From: Rheum nobile | Lineage: Eukaryota; Streptophyta; Magnoliopsida; Caryophyllales; Polygonaceae | Reading direction: 5' to 3' | Assembly (NCBI GenBank): GCA_027886185.1 | Contig: WOAB01000837.1 | Coordinates: forward strand, 868,001 to 932,000 | Length of the DNA: 64,000 nucleotides | Shown here: positions 54,227 to 64,000 of the stretch, one piece after another | Position numbering within the stretch: the first letter of the stretch is position 1 | Layout of the letters: each line of letters opens with the position of its first letter | Position numbers and translations under genes: made by a program | Notes under the pieces: model-generated | What the model saw: only the letters and a program-made list of their open reading frames with translations | Told to the model about the DNA's origin: nothing | Databases searched by the model: none

Positions 54227-55003
54227 AGAACAACAATCAAAAAATCAGTAATCAAGTCACAAAGTTCACATAGGGTAGGGCTTGTCTGGGCTTGCCGTGA
54301 GGGCGGCTAGGCTAGTCACAACTATTGGCGTGAGAAGCAAGTCGTCAATCAAACACACAAGAACAAATTGAATCCCTACACCACATAAACAAAGCAACCA
54401 AACGAGCAAGACAATACCTTCTAGGAAGTTGACCTAGACGGCGGAGGGGTTGAGAAGTGAGCCTAGACCGAAGCGAGTGGGTTAGGGTTTCCTTATTTTG
54501 GCTTTCCCTAACTTGGAAACCTTTTTTTTTTAATATCCGATTAGATTATCTTTTTTTTTAATAATATCCAAATATCTTATCTTTTGCTTGAAGACATCAG
54601 ATTATAAAAGGAAAACAAAATCGGTCTAAGTAACAAGAATGACCACGCGTGTGATCTTAGAGATTGGAGAGAGAAAGAAGATAATTTTTTATGATATCTT
54701 ATAAGGAAATTCGGCTAACAAACCCAAAAAGTAAAGCAAGCAAATAAGGAAACTCTATCAACGCAAGAAATAAGGAAACAACCTATTCTAGCATGCAAGA
54801 TATCAAAGTTACGAAACACACCAAAACTTAGGGAGCAAGGAAAAATTTCCGGCCAAGGAGTTACCTTGTAGAAACCGATTGGGCTTAGCAAGTATGGAAA
54901 CTTTTGGTTTTTCTTGTGAATGATGATGTGAAAGCAAAGATGGTGGTCAAGAAAAATTTTGTGAACAAGATGCAAACTTGAGTTCGTGACTTACAAGACT
55001 GTT
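54227..55003 (-). other. Untranslated leader of the outer Gypsy element
   Basis: No coding frame of note between the primer site and the gag start. A few T-runs; nothing else. Confidence 0.6.
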
Positions 55004-55017
55004 GGGCTCTGATACCA
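55004..55017 (-). promoter_or_regulatory. Primer binding site of the outer Gypsy element
   Basis: TGGTATCAGAGCCC on the minus strand, two bases inside the 5' LTR end (AACACATCA): initiator Met tRNA type. Confidence 0.9.
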
Positions 55018-55019
55018 GT

Positions 55020-55752
55020 TGATGTGTTCTTGCCTCCGATGACGAGCACACTTGTCAAAGGTGACACCTTGGATCTAGTCTTGGGCGAAAAGACACAAGC
55101 TTTGCCTTGTCAAGCCTGTCGTGGAACCCTTGGGTGCAAACTCTTGTTGTATTGCACGAAAGGTTGACAAGAGGTGACGAAGGTGAACAGTAACTTTAGA
55201 GGTTATCGGACATGGTAGTAGCCGATGGCGAACCCGGTGGAGAGCGTCTAGGTGGTATCGGCGGCGGCGACAATGGATGTCAAGACGAGTGTCAAGACAG
55301 CGGCAACGGCGGCGATGACGAGTGCGATGGCGATGGCGAGCGATCGACTGGGTTGGTTTATGGGCTCGATGGAGACGGCGATAGCGATGGCGAGGGTGGA
55401 TATCACAAGCGATGCTAGTGACGGCAGCATCGATGGGTGTGGTATCGATTGTGGGTTCGATGGAGCGATTGCGAAGGCGGAAGCGATTGTACGGATGGTG
55501 TTGGTGTGTGAGTTGGGGATATATGACTTGAAAAGACAAGTCCTTTGCCGTAGCGTCGGCGTGGAGTGAAGGGAGATGCGAAGGAAGACTTTGCTTGAGG
55601 GTTCAAGCGGTTGCCATAGCGTCGGCGCGGGTGAATGGGATGCGAAGATAGAGGGTGACGTCCGATCAAGGGTAGGAGGATAGACACTCTACTAAAGCCT
55701 TGATTAAAATTGAACGTAAGTAAAAACAATAACAAAGTTTGACTTAAATACT
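55020..55752 (-). repeat. Outer Gypsy 5' LTR, part before the CACTA insertion
   Basis: Partner of 36782-37493 plus AAAGTTTGACTTAAATACT. The last three bases ACT are the CACTA target duplication. Confidence 0.92.
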
Positions 55753-55939
55753 CACTAGTCGAAAAAATACTTTTTGAGGCTCCCTTTTAGAGGCGTACAT
55801 ATATCAAAATGCCTCAACAACGACATACGCAATCAATTTTTCAGGTTTTTGAGGCGGATAATTATTTTATACGCCTCAAAAATATCTTTTGAGGCGGGCA
55901 ATTTATTATACGCCTAAAAAAGTTTCTGAAAAAAATATT

Positions 55940-56066
55940 CCCGCTAAAGTATTAGAGGCGGGCCAATGTTAGGCCCGCCTCTACTAATACCTAATTGAGG
56001 CGGGCGAAATAGCCCGCCTCAATTAAAGCTTGTTGAGGCGGGCCTCTTAAAGCCCGCCTCAACAAT
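55940..56066. repeat. Left subterminal hairpins of the CACTA element
   Basis: Three consecutive inverted pairs of the type GAGGCGGGC...GCCCGCCTC (around 55950, 55995, 56035). Subterminal repeats are the usual transposase binding region in CACTA elements. Confidence 0.8.
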
Positions 56067-56253
56067 TTTTTTTTTCTCTTTGCTTTTCTTTCTCTCTCCC
56101 TCTTTTCTTTTCTTTCTCTCTCTCCTCTCTTTCTTTTCTCCCAGCCCCGATACCTCTCAGCCCTAACCCTCCTTTGCGTCCATCTCTCCCCCGAACTCCC
56201 TCCTCACGCTCTCTCTCCCTCACCCCGACCACCGGCGAGCCACCCCAAGCGGA

Positions 56254-56968
56254 AAGAGGAGGAGATCCGAGTTTATTGACGACGTCGCTGAGGAAGACGA
56301 TGAGGAGGAAGAGGAGGAGTACAAGGAGGAGGAGTATCATGGTGGTGCTTCCAAGCAGCGCTCGCACACTATTAACGAATCAGGTGCTTTGATTCTTTTC
56401 TTTTTGCGATTTAGGGTTTTGTTGGTTCGCACACTATTAACGAATCGGGTGCTTTGATTCGTGACACATATTAGGTTTTACTTAATTGATTTCTGGGTAA
56501 TTTTATCTGCAAATATTTCTGTTAAATTTGTCACATTGGGGCGATAGGGGTTTATGAATTTGGGACGGTTTGTTTATGATCTTATTGCCTTATAATCTAC
56601 TGATAATTGCCGATTATTTAGAAGCTATTCAATCATAATTCTGGAATTCTTAGTAGAATTTTAGATAGATTGTGAAGTGCAACTTGGGCTCTGGTGGCTG
56701 GCATCAAACAAAACATGAATCTCAATGACTACTTAGAAGCTCTTCTTTCATGATTCTTGTATCTTAGTAGAATTTTAAAGATGGATTGTAAAATACAACT
56801 TGGGTTATGGGACTTGCCATGAAACAAACACATGAATCTCTGTGTTTACTGATTGAGAATCTTGTGTTTCCAGACTTTATAGTTGATAGTGGAGTAGATC
56901 TCCCTGAGGAGGAAGGGGCAAGACATATGCGGCAATGGTCGATGTATAATAGAGAAGATGATCTTTGA
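56254..56968 (+). pseudogene. SPT5: Captured fragment of transcription elongation factor SPT5
   Basis: SPT5, with SPT4, travels with RNA polymerase II. Exon A (about 56254-56383) reads KRRRSEFIDDVAEEDDEEEE then EYKEEEYHGGASKQR: the acidic N-terminus of plant SPT5. It ends at a good donor (AATCAG|GTGCTT). Exon B starts after TTTCCAG at 56874: DFIVDSGVDLPEEEGAR, HMRQWSMYNREDDL, then TGA at 56966. The exon phases match (phase 1), so the intron was kept. Only the first part of SPT5 is present: no NGN or KOW domains. Captured genomic DNA, not a spliced copy. Confidence 0.75.
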
Positions 56969-57595
56969 TTTTTAGTTGTTAGAATCTTTGATTTTTAGTT
57001 GTTATTTGCAACTTAGAGTTGGTATTTCCTGTTAATCATTTTAGCCTGAACTTCACTTGCTATGCACTGTCTCTTTGTTTTTTTCTTGTATGAATCTTCC
57101 TTGCGTTTGGCGTAAAGGGAACCGACTAAAACAATGCTTGTGTTTTTAAATTAATTGACTTAAATTGCTCTAATTATATATAATAGAGAGAGTCACCTAG
57201 CCAGTATTTTTGTGTTACAGAAAATGAATTAGCTGTCACAGTATATGGGCATTTAGTTTTAATTAAAGCTCTTACTGCTCCATTGAAATGCATGATGTTT
57301 TCCCCTTTATCTTGCATTTTATACTGATTTTTATGTGACAAGTCCTCTTTTCTGGAACTCCATAATGTTGAAGTTATATCTATTATATTTTTAATTAAAT
57401 AAGCTTCAGAAACTCACTTTTGGAAGACCTGGAGAACCCGTCTTCTTCGGTAGGAGCATACATAGACCTCTGGGCATGATTTTCTCAACTTAAGATCCCC
57501 TATAATTAATCATCTTATACGTTATCTTGGGAAAAAGGCAATGAATGCCTTAGTGATCCTCCTGCATTTTTACTGATCAAGTGCTCTTTCTGAAG

Positions 57596-58355
57596 GTATG
57601 AGAGTGCAAAACAAGAGCTGTTTTCTGTGATGAAAGCCAGACGTGCAGCATACCTGAATCCCATTTCACGATATGCTCTTAGAGCAGAGGCAAGGAAACA
57701 AATTGGGGACACGGGGCTTTTAGATCACCTGCTAAAGCATGTCGTTGACACTTTGGCCCCTGGGGGTACGGAGCGGTTCAAAAGGCGCTGGGATTCCCAA
57801 GGGGTGATGGAATATTGGCTGGAAAGTGCAGACCTTGATGATATCAGGAAGAAGGCTGGCGTGCAAGATCCATACTGGACCCCACCACCAGGGTGGAATC
57901 TTGGTGATCCCATCTGTAACCACACCTCTGACTGTGCTGCTGTGATTACTGCTCTGAAGGGTAAAGTAACTCATCGTGGAAACACTACTAAATGATACTT
58001 TTTTGCCCCATTTGTCTTCCCTAATAACGTCCATTTGTAGAGAAATGCAAGTGATGGCAGCCCAGAAAGACGAGCAGACACTGGCAAATCTGCCTGTCTT
58101 GAGCAGTTTAGGCGCTGTTGAAAGTCTAAATCCGGCTATGTTTAAGGTGAAAATCATCTAACCGTATGAGGTATTTGGCCTTTGAAGCACCAATTCAGTT
58201 AGATTAACCCATCATTCTTCTTTTTTGAACAGGAAAGGTACAATGATATGCTGAAGGAGAAGGAAAGGAGGGAGCAGGAACTGCTGGAGATCTCAAAAGT
58301 GCTGAAGAAGATGGAGTTGCTGATGAAGAAGAAATCGGGAGTTTTGGATGGATAA
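57596..58355 (+). pseudogene. Captured DYAD/SWI1/AMEIOTIC1-like meiosis gene, C-terminal exons
   Basis: DYAD/AMEIOTIC1 proteins are needed for entry into and progress through meiosis and for sister-chromatid cohesion. Exon 1 (57596-57960) reads YESAKQELFSVMKARRAAYL, LRAEARKQIGDTGLLDHLLK, LAPGGTERFKRRWDSQG, VMEYWLESADLDDIRKKAG and DPYWTPPPGWNLGD, the conserved family domain. Exon 2 (58043-58146) follows an AG acceptor: MQVMAAQKDEQTLANLPVLS. Exon 3 (58233-58355) reads ERYNDMLKEKERREQELLE ... KKMELLMKKK, a coiled coil, then TAA. Donors at 57961 and 58147 are GT and phases agree, so about 195 codons would splice into one open frame. The N-terminal half of the gene is absent, so I call it a fragment; expression is untested. 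Confidence 0.75.
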
Positions 58356-59025
58356 TTTAAACTTCTTTAGTCAAAACTGGAAATAGCTAACTTATAGTAG
58401 GAAATCAGCAGATACCCATGGTAGCGTCCTTCTAATACAGATACTGCAAGAATAGTAGGACTTTAGAATAGTGCTAGACCAACAATTGTAATCACAGAAA
58501 ATGTTAAAAAGCTGAGAGTAGTACATGTCTAGAGAGGGAGATATGGAATGAATAGAGTAACAACAGATATACTCTGAAAGGCCAATGCCATTGGAGGGTT
58601 GGTACAGTATTTCATTGCTTCATTGGCTTGTCCTTGCTTGAATGAAAGATGCTTAATTTATACAATTGATCTCTACATTTTCTTTTCCCTTTCATTTTCT
58701 TGTTGTTGTTGCCTCTTATGTTTGGATTTTGAATACTTTTAACTGGCTGGAAACAATATATGCATTGCTGTCTTATAATGAATTGTTTATGATATGCATT
58801 CTAGTGGGCATCAGGTAGAAAGTCGGTTAGGTTTTGTTTGGTTATGTTGTTATTAACCATAATGGAAACAATAAAAAATATTTACAGTAGCTTTAGCAGA
58901 GATATGATCAGGGTATGAGCTTTCAATTTTTGAGTTGATTTTTTTTAAAAAAAAAAAGAAATGAGACCCCAGTATTACAAAAAATCGGGGTCCCGATATT
59001 TTTTAATTTTTTTTAAAAAAAGACT
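58356..59025 (+). other. 3' flank of the captured meiosis gene
   Basis: No coding. Reads like a 3'UTR and downstream flank, ending in A-rich runs just before the right subterminal repeats. Confidence 0.5.
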
Positions 59026-59026
59026 T

Positions 59027-59320
59027 TTTGAGGCGGGCCTATATAGGCCCGCCTCAACAACCGACACCCACCCAAAAAAAAAAAAAAAAAAAAACACTTG
59101 TTGAGGCGGGCCTTTATAGGCCCGCCTCAACAAGTCCCTCGTTTTGGCGCCGAAGTAAGGGACTTGTTGAGGCGGGCTTAGGAGGCCTGCCTCAATAAGG
59201 TCCTTTTAGAAGCGTATATTGCCCGCCTCAAAAAGGGTCCTTACTTGTTGCAGCCCCCGCAGTAGAGGCGAACGGTGTACGCCTCAATAAGTGTCAAAAG
59301 GCCCGCCTCTAAAAGGGTTT
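59027..59320. repeat. Right subterminal hairpins of the CACTA element
   Basis: Repeated TTGAGGCGGGCCTNTATAGG/CCCGCCTCAA pairs (59030, 59100, 59165 and partly 59230-59300), the same motif as on the left. Confidence 0.85.
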
Positions 59321-59335
59321 TTTCCACTAGTGACT

Positions 59336-59823
59336 AAAGGCGAGAACTCGGATGGGCCGAGTCGAGCCTAGCGGGCTAGCCCATGCAACATGCAATAGGC
59401 ACACACCCTAAATAAGGAAATAACTATAAATAAAAGTGTCTAAAACAAGCATAATACTAAATATAGAAATGTCTCAAAGCAATGCCAAACACATGGCAAA
59501 TAAACCTCTAAGTGTCAAAACCCGGTGACGACGAGGCAACGGACGCAAACATTGCGAGCGGCGGCGACGATGAGTCGATGTGCTCGACAGTGGGTGCCCC
59601 CGGTGTCGTCAGCGATGGGCTCGATACTCTGATGCCGATGGTGGCGAGGACGACGAGTCTCGGTTCGGTCTCTGGGCTTCCTTGGCCAGTGATGACGCGC
59701 GTGACTAGCGAGTGCACGGCGTCGGCGATGGCCTTGGACCTGGACCTTTTCACTGGGCCCTCTGAGCATAGGCTCATGGCATTCTCCTCGTCGGTGGCCG
59801 TCATGGAAGGTGGGATCACATCA
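59336..59823 (-). repeat. Outer Gypsy 5' LTR, part after the CACTA insertion
   Basis: Partner of 48270-48700. It contains a second, diverged copy of the pol C-terminal coding stretch (MTATDEENAMSLCSEG), as expected if that stretch belongs to the LTR. Confidence 0.9.
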
Positions 59824-60352
59824 CAGCGCCAAGCGAGCTTAGGGGATCTCACCCGTTTAGAATAATGTGGTGGCAACCCCAAGCGAGTCTTGGGGATCTC
59901 AACAGTTTAGAAGAATGCCGTACTAGCCCAAGATATATTGGAGGATCTTTGCCATTTAGAGGAATACAGTTGTAACCCCAAGCGAGCATGTGGGATCTCC
60001 CATGTTAAGAAGAACGCTGTGGCAGCCCCAACTGAGCTTGGGGGATCTCACCCATCTAGAAGAACGTAGTGGAAGCCCCAATCGAGCTTTGGGCATCTCA
60101 CCCATTTAGAAGAACGCGGTGGCAACCTCAAGCAAGCTTGGGAAATCACACCCATTTATAAGAACACGGTGGCAGCCCCAAGCAAGCTTGGGTATCTCAC
60201 TCTTTTAGAAGATTGTGGTGGCAGCCCCAAGCGAGCTTAGGGATCTCACTCAATTAGAAGAACACGGTGTAACCAAAAGTGGGCATGTGGGATTTCACCT
60301 ATTTAGAAGAACACGGTTCTACTCCAAGTGAGCTTGGGGTATCTCACCTATT
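59824..60352. repeat. ~50-bp tandem repeat array (right part)
   Basis: About 11 imperfect monomers of 48-50 bases. Consensus elements are CAGCCCCAAGCGAGCTTGGG, ATCTCACCCATTTAGAAGAA and CGCGGTGG. The left stub lies at 36728-36781 on the other side of the outer Gypsy element. No coding. Confidence 0.9.
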
Positions 60353-62231
60353 TTCACATGACAGAACTTGACGTTGTCACATTATATGAGATGGCCATGT
60401 CCCCACGAAAGGCGCTAGTGGCAGTTCCCGCATATTTGAGCTGATGAAATATAAATTTACCACGACATCGGCCATCACAAATAATGCGTTATTTAGAAGA
60501 TTAAGGACAAGAATTATAACAAATTCTATTTTATTATTATTTTGAGGATTCTAATGGAGATTATACATCAACAACCTTTTACACGGGCATCAACCACAAA
60601 TCCCTAATTCTCTTACCGGAATGTTGGCAATCGAACCAAAGATCCATAAATTATGGAGCTCTATTCCTATTTATAGCCCTTGTGTCCTGCTTTTGTTGGC
60701 ATGGTGTTGAGACACGTCGACTTGTGATTGGTAATACATACGGATGTGGTGAGCGCATGTTAAGTGGCTAAAAGTTGCGGTTTAGGCGTGTGTTATTCTC
60801 ATTGGAAGGGTGGCGCCATCACTATTGACTGCGTTCTTATGATGATTTAACGTGTCGGTTATGGTTGTGCTCTATTCATTAGTTGAGCATTTTCCAAATG
60901 ACTGCGGCGAATCCAGGCGGCCAGGGCTATTTGGATCAAAATAGCACATTCCATCAATTGGTACTAGTTTAATTGTTGTGTCATGGTGAATTGTTTTTCA
61001 TGTTTTACATAGGTTTGATATATAAACTGTATAATTAAGTATCATACTCAATCAAAAAATTAGATAAAAAATAAACGATCACTTACAAAGAGTAAAAAAG
61101 ATATTCAAAGATGTATTTGTAAGTGAATATGATTATACAAAATAAACTGAAAAGTTCATCAATATGTATTACAAACAAAAACAAATATCTTATATAATAC
61201 TCTCTTAAAGTTGAGTTGTATAAGTTGGGAGAATTGTATGAACTTCAATCATCTTGACTTCTGAATGGCTATGATGGTTCCCATATTTGTTTAGTTAGAG
61301 AAACAAAATACTAATTAGACTCAAACTATCAAATCAGCGCGTTCTTTTATTGATGATAATGGAAAAGAATTACAACAACAAGTTCTCTTTTATTTAAGTC
61401 GTGAGAACTCTAGAGTAGGTTAAAAATCGTCTTAAGTGAATACACGAAAACCAAACACAGATCTCGATCTGATTATAGTAGGTTAAAAACCGAATCAAAA
61501 TCGTTTCTCTCGAATGTATTGGAGGCCTAATTATAGTCGGTGAGTCATGCTTTTACTTTGGTGGCAAGGCGTTGAAACATGGTTGTTGCTAATTGGTCAT
61601 GCTTAGTGAGTCGGCGAGCATACGTCGTATGGTGATTGGACCGTCCGAGAATATGTCACATGGGTTTGGAGGGGTGTAGCGATGGCACATTTCTATAAAA
61701 GTTTCATGCCACACTCGTTTGGCTACGTGTATGAGTTACACGGTCATATAATCGACGTATCGTTCTTGGATCACCTGATTTGTGTTTGTTATTGTCTCGC
61801 GTGGATGGAGTGATCTTATAGTTTCTGCGTTGAATTGTGTGATGTCACTCCAATAGTCTTTGATAGTTCACGCGGTGAATCTAGATGGCTAGTGTGTCAT
61901 TGTGTTGCATAGATGGCGCGATCTCATATTTACCGCATTGAATTGCGTGTTGTCATTCTCTCCAGGAGGCTTTGATAGTTTACTCAATGAATTTTGATGG
62001 CTAGTGACATTTATCGTAAGTGGCGTGTTGTGATACGCTCTACTTTGTAGTGCGTAACTATGAGCTGTTACTAGGATATTAGGTACCATTTGTGTGGGTT
62101 TAGAAGACATTTTAGGAGAATGGAGTTGTAGAGAAGAAGTGGAGGAAAGGAAGATTTTAGTGGAGTATTGAAGCATTGAGGAGATGAAGGCCAAGAAGCC
62201 ACTATAGGAGAAGCCCGCGAGGAGTCCCGCG
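60353..62231. other. No gene; old repeat-derived sequence
   Basis: A roughly 100-bp segment occurs twice in diverged form (about 61802-61893 and 61909-62006; shared TTTGATAGTT...GATGGCTAGTG). Weaker likeness exists between 60680-60920 and 61545-61890. It may be the LTR or flank of the Athila-like element that follows. No primer site located. Confidence 0.4.
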
Positions 62232-62429
62232 ATGAGAGAGAGAGCCGCAGGAGCGCGACAGAGAAAACCACGGGCGTGGTTTCAAAACCACGGGCGCGGA
62301 TTGACAACAGAAGCAGGATGCGGAGAAGTGCCAAACTACGGGCGCGGGTTTCAATTTTCTATTTCTTTGTTTGTTTGTTTACCAACTGTTGTGTGGACCT
62401 GTCTTACGGTCCACACCCGTGCTACTGAC

Positions 62430-63895
62430 TCTCCTAATTTAGATCTTGATCCAGAAATTGAGCGAACACTTTCCATGAACCGCAGAGAAGTTTGTGAGCA
62501 ACTCGAGATGGCTGACGAAGAGCATACGTTGAGGCAGTTGACTGCACCGAATCTAGAGCAGTAGCCGCTTGTTGTGCAATTTCCTGAGTTGGCTAATGGA
62601 GTCAATTTTGAGTTGAAGTCTGGACTAATTCACTTGCTACCCCACTTCCATGGGATGAATGGAAAAGACCCCAATAAGCATCTTTCTGAATTTCATGTTG
62701 TCTGTACTAGCATAAAGCCAAGGGGAGTCACTGAGGACCAAATCAAGCTGAGGGCTTTTCCTTTCTCTCTGAAGGATTCGGCCAATGATTGATTCTACTA
62801 TCTAACTCTAGGAAGCATAGATACTTGGGCAAATATGTACTTCCTTGCAACAAAGCTCAATAGCTTGAAGAAGAACATTAGCAAACATTGAACGACACGC
62901 TACTGAGACGTTGTATGAGTACTATGAGAGATTCAAGAGATTGATATCAAGTTGTCCATACCACGATTATTCTAACCAAGACCTCGTTCTATATCTGTAT
63001 GGTGGTCTTCTTGATGATGAGCGCAGAATGGTGAATGCAACCTGTGGTGGTAATATTCTCAACAAGACGCCGGCTGCAGCATTCGAGATATTCTTTGAGT
63101 TATCTGAGGGCTCAAGACAGTTTAGCAAGAGAGCGAGCTTTCAAGCAGTAAAGGCCGCAGATTCTCATCCATCATCTTCACTGCAATCTGACGTGAATGA
63201 GTTGAAAGAGATGATGAAGAGGTTTATGATGAAAGGCAACCAACATCAAGTTAAGGCCTGTGGCATCTGCTATGATACGATGCACCCTACTAATGCATGC
63301 CCAACACTACAAGAGCCCACCGCTGAAGTGAATGCCATGGGAGATTTTGGACCTCCTAGACCAAGATATGACCCATATTCCAACACTAATCCTAGGTGGA
63401 GAGATCACCCCAATTTGAGATATGGGAACCAGCAAACCCAACAGTTCAATCAACGACATCTGCAATTTCAGCAGCCTGGAGGTCAACAACAACCATTCCG
63501 ACCACAATACGATCCGAGACCTCAAGGCCAAAGTTCGAGTTCATCAATGTCTACTGACGACATGATTAAATCTCTCGCTCAGAGCATGACCACCATAACT
63601 CAGACTGTGTCTACAATGCAGAGCAATATGGTGCAATTTCAGCATGAGACCAAGTCTAGCATTCAAAACTTGGAGAATCAGGTTAGGCAGATCTCTCTAG
63701 CAGTGAGTAAACTAGAGGCTAGGGATGCGCGTAAACTCCCATCATAAACGGAGTTGAACCCAGTGCAAAACGTGAGTGCAATTATGCTAAGAAGTGGAAC
63801 GCAATTGGATGAAGTGTCGAAAGCTACAGACGAGAAACCGCGACCTCGGTTTTCTTACAGTGGAAGCATTGCAGAAAACCGAAATTTTGGAGGAT
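62430..63895 (+). pseudogene. Gag of an Athila-like Gypsy element, interrupted, runs to the right edge
   Basis: LANGVNFELKSGLIHLLPHF and EFHVVCTSIKPRGVTEDQIK, LRAFPFSLKDSAND (62574-62790) are the start of the capsid domain. After a stop and a frame change it continues at 62911 for 278 codons: YEYYERFKRLISSCPYHDYS, LYGGLLDDERRMVNATCGGN, a zinc-knuckle-like CGICYDTMHPTNACP (about 63260), a Gln/Pro-rich part and a coiled coil (SIQNLENQVRQISLAVSKLE). A TAA at 63745 is followed in the same frame by VSAIMLRSGTQLDE, the conserved motif before protease, then a stop at 63895. Stops also at 62562 and 62790. Pol would lie beyond the window. Confidence 0.8.
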
Positions 63896-64000
63896 AAATA
63901 GCGTCAAAATCCGTGACCGCGGAAATTTTTCCGTGACCGCGGACTGGGGTCTGAAATACCAGATTTTCTAGAAGCAGAACCTCGCCCGCAGAAATCAAAC

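Larger units (their letters stand above)
55753..59332 (+). mobile_element. Non-autonomous CACTA (En/Spm) element carrying captured host-gene exons
   Basis: Ends CACTAGTCGAAAAAATAC and, in reverse, CACTAGTGGAAAAAACCC. 3-bp target duplication ACT at 55750-55752 and 59333-59335. The empty site is preserved in the other LTR at about 48269-48280 (TTAAATACTAAAGGCG), which proves the insertion. No transposase. The interior holds exons of two host genes. Confidence 0.95.
36782..59823 (-). mobile_element. Outer Ty3/Gypsy retrotransposon, minus strand, carrying nested insertions in both LTRs
   Basis: LTRs: 36782-48700 (interrupted by 37494-48254) and 55020-59823 (interrupted by a CACTA element 55753-59332). 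Both start TGATGTGTTCTTGCC and end GGATCACATCA. The flanks CAGCA (36777-36781) and CAGCG (59824-59828) are a near-perfect 5-bp target duplication within the tandem repeat array. The primer site and polypurine tract fit minus-strand orientation. Gag, protease, RT, RNase H and integrase are recognisable but damaged. Confidence 0.92.

Noticed and set aside
59336..59823. Tandem second copy of the outer Gypsy interior, suggested by pol-like coding to the right of the 5' LTR
   Set aside because: The LTR border, purine tract and flanking array show that this coding stretch is part of the LTR itself, so no second copy is needed.
59824..60352. CRISPR-like regular repeats
   Set aside because: Monomers are adjacent with no unique spacers, are diverged, and sit in a plant nuclear context; a tandem repeat.

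Overview
This window is nuclear DNA from a flowering plant, most likely a eudicot. It carries plant Copia, Gypsy (Tat, Athila-like), L1-type LINE, PIF/Harbinger, CACTA and Stowaway elements. The host-gene pieces match plant families: MTA m6A methyltransferase, SPT5, DYAD/SWI1/AMEIOTIC1, and an F-box/MYND protein of the At1g67340 type. No bacterial-style operon, rRNA, tRNA gene or CRISPR array is visible. Most of the sequence is transposable elements in various states of decay, many nested in one another, and several nestings can be proved from target-site duplications (TSDs).

Layout. 1-5.2 kb: an LTR-like remnant, a long fold-back element (913-2033), a broken exon of the m6A methyltransferase MTA on the minus strand, and an internally deleted Copia element. 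5.9-9.5 kb: a non-autonomous LTR element with degenerate gag. 9.5-13.8 kb: AT-rich, gene-free sequence with a perfect-looking hairpin, Helitron-like ends and a GGGTC-rich element. 14.0-30.5 kb: one host gene on the minus strand, an F-box/MYND-finger gene, blown apart. Its exon 1 (30410-30112), exon 2 (18508-18346) and exon 3 (14668-14005) are separated by an 11.4 kb Tat-type Gypsy element in intron 1 (TSD TCTAC) and a 5'-truncated LINE in intron 2 (12-bp TSD). The Tat element carries its own plus-strand (antisense) genes, each behind a TATA box. 30.7-36.7 kb: a hAT-like MITE candidate, a dead PIF/Harbinger element, a Stowaway MITE, and a decayed coiled-coil ORF.

36.7-60.4 kb is a nest at least four layers deep. 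A ~50-bp tandem repeat array is split by a minus-strand Gypsy element (36782-59823). That element's left LTR contains a plus-strand non-autonomous LTR element (37494-48254, TSD CAAAG), which itself contains a young non-autonomous LTR element (40992-46630, TSD GTTCT) with an 896-codon open frame and no pol. The outer element's right LTR contains a CACTA element (55753-59332, TSD ACT) that has captured parts of two unrelated host genes, SPT5 and a DYAD/AMEIOTIC1-like meiosis gene. 60.4-64 kb: repeat-derived sequence, then the gag of an Athila-like Gypsy element that runs off the right edge.

I see no gene set working together as a pathway. The window records repeated insertion, gene capture and decay. 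The parts most worth following up are the gene split by two insertions, the two-gene CACTA capture with splice-compatible exons, the antisense genes of the Tat element, and the young gag-only element.
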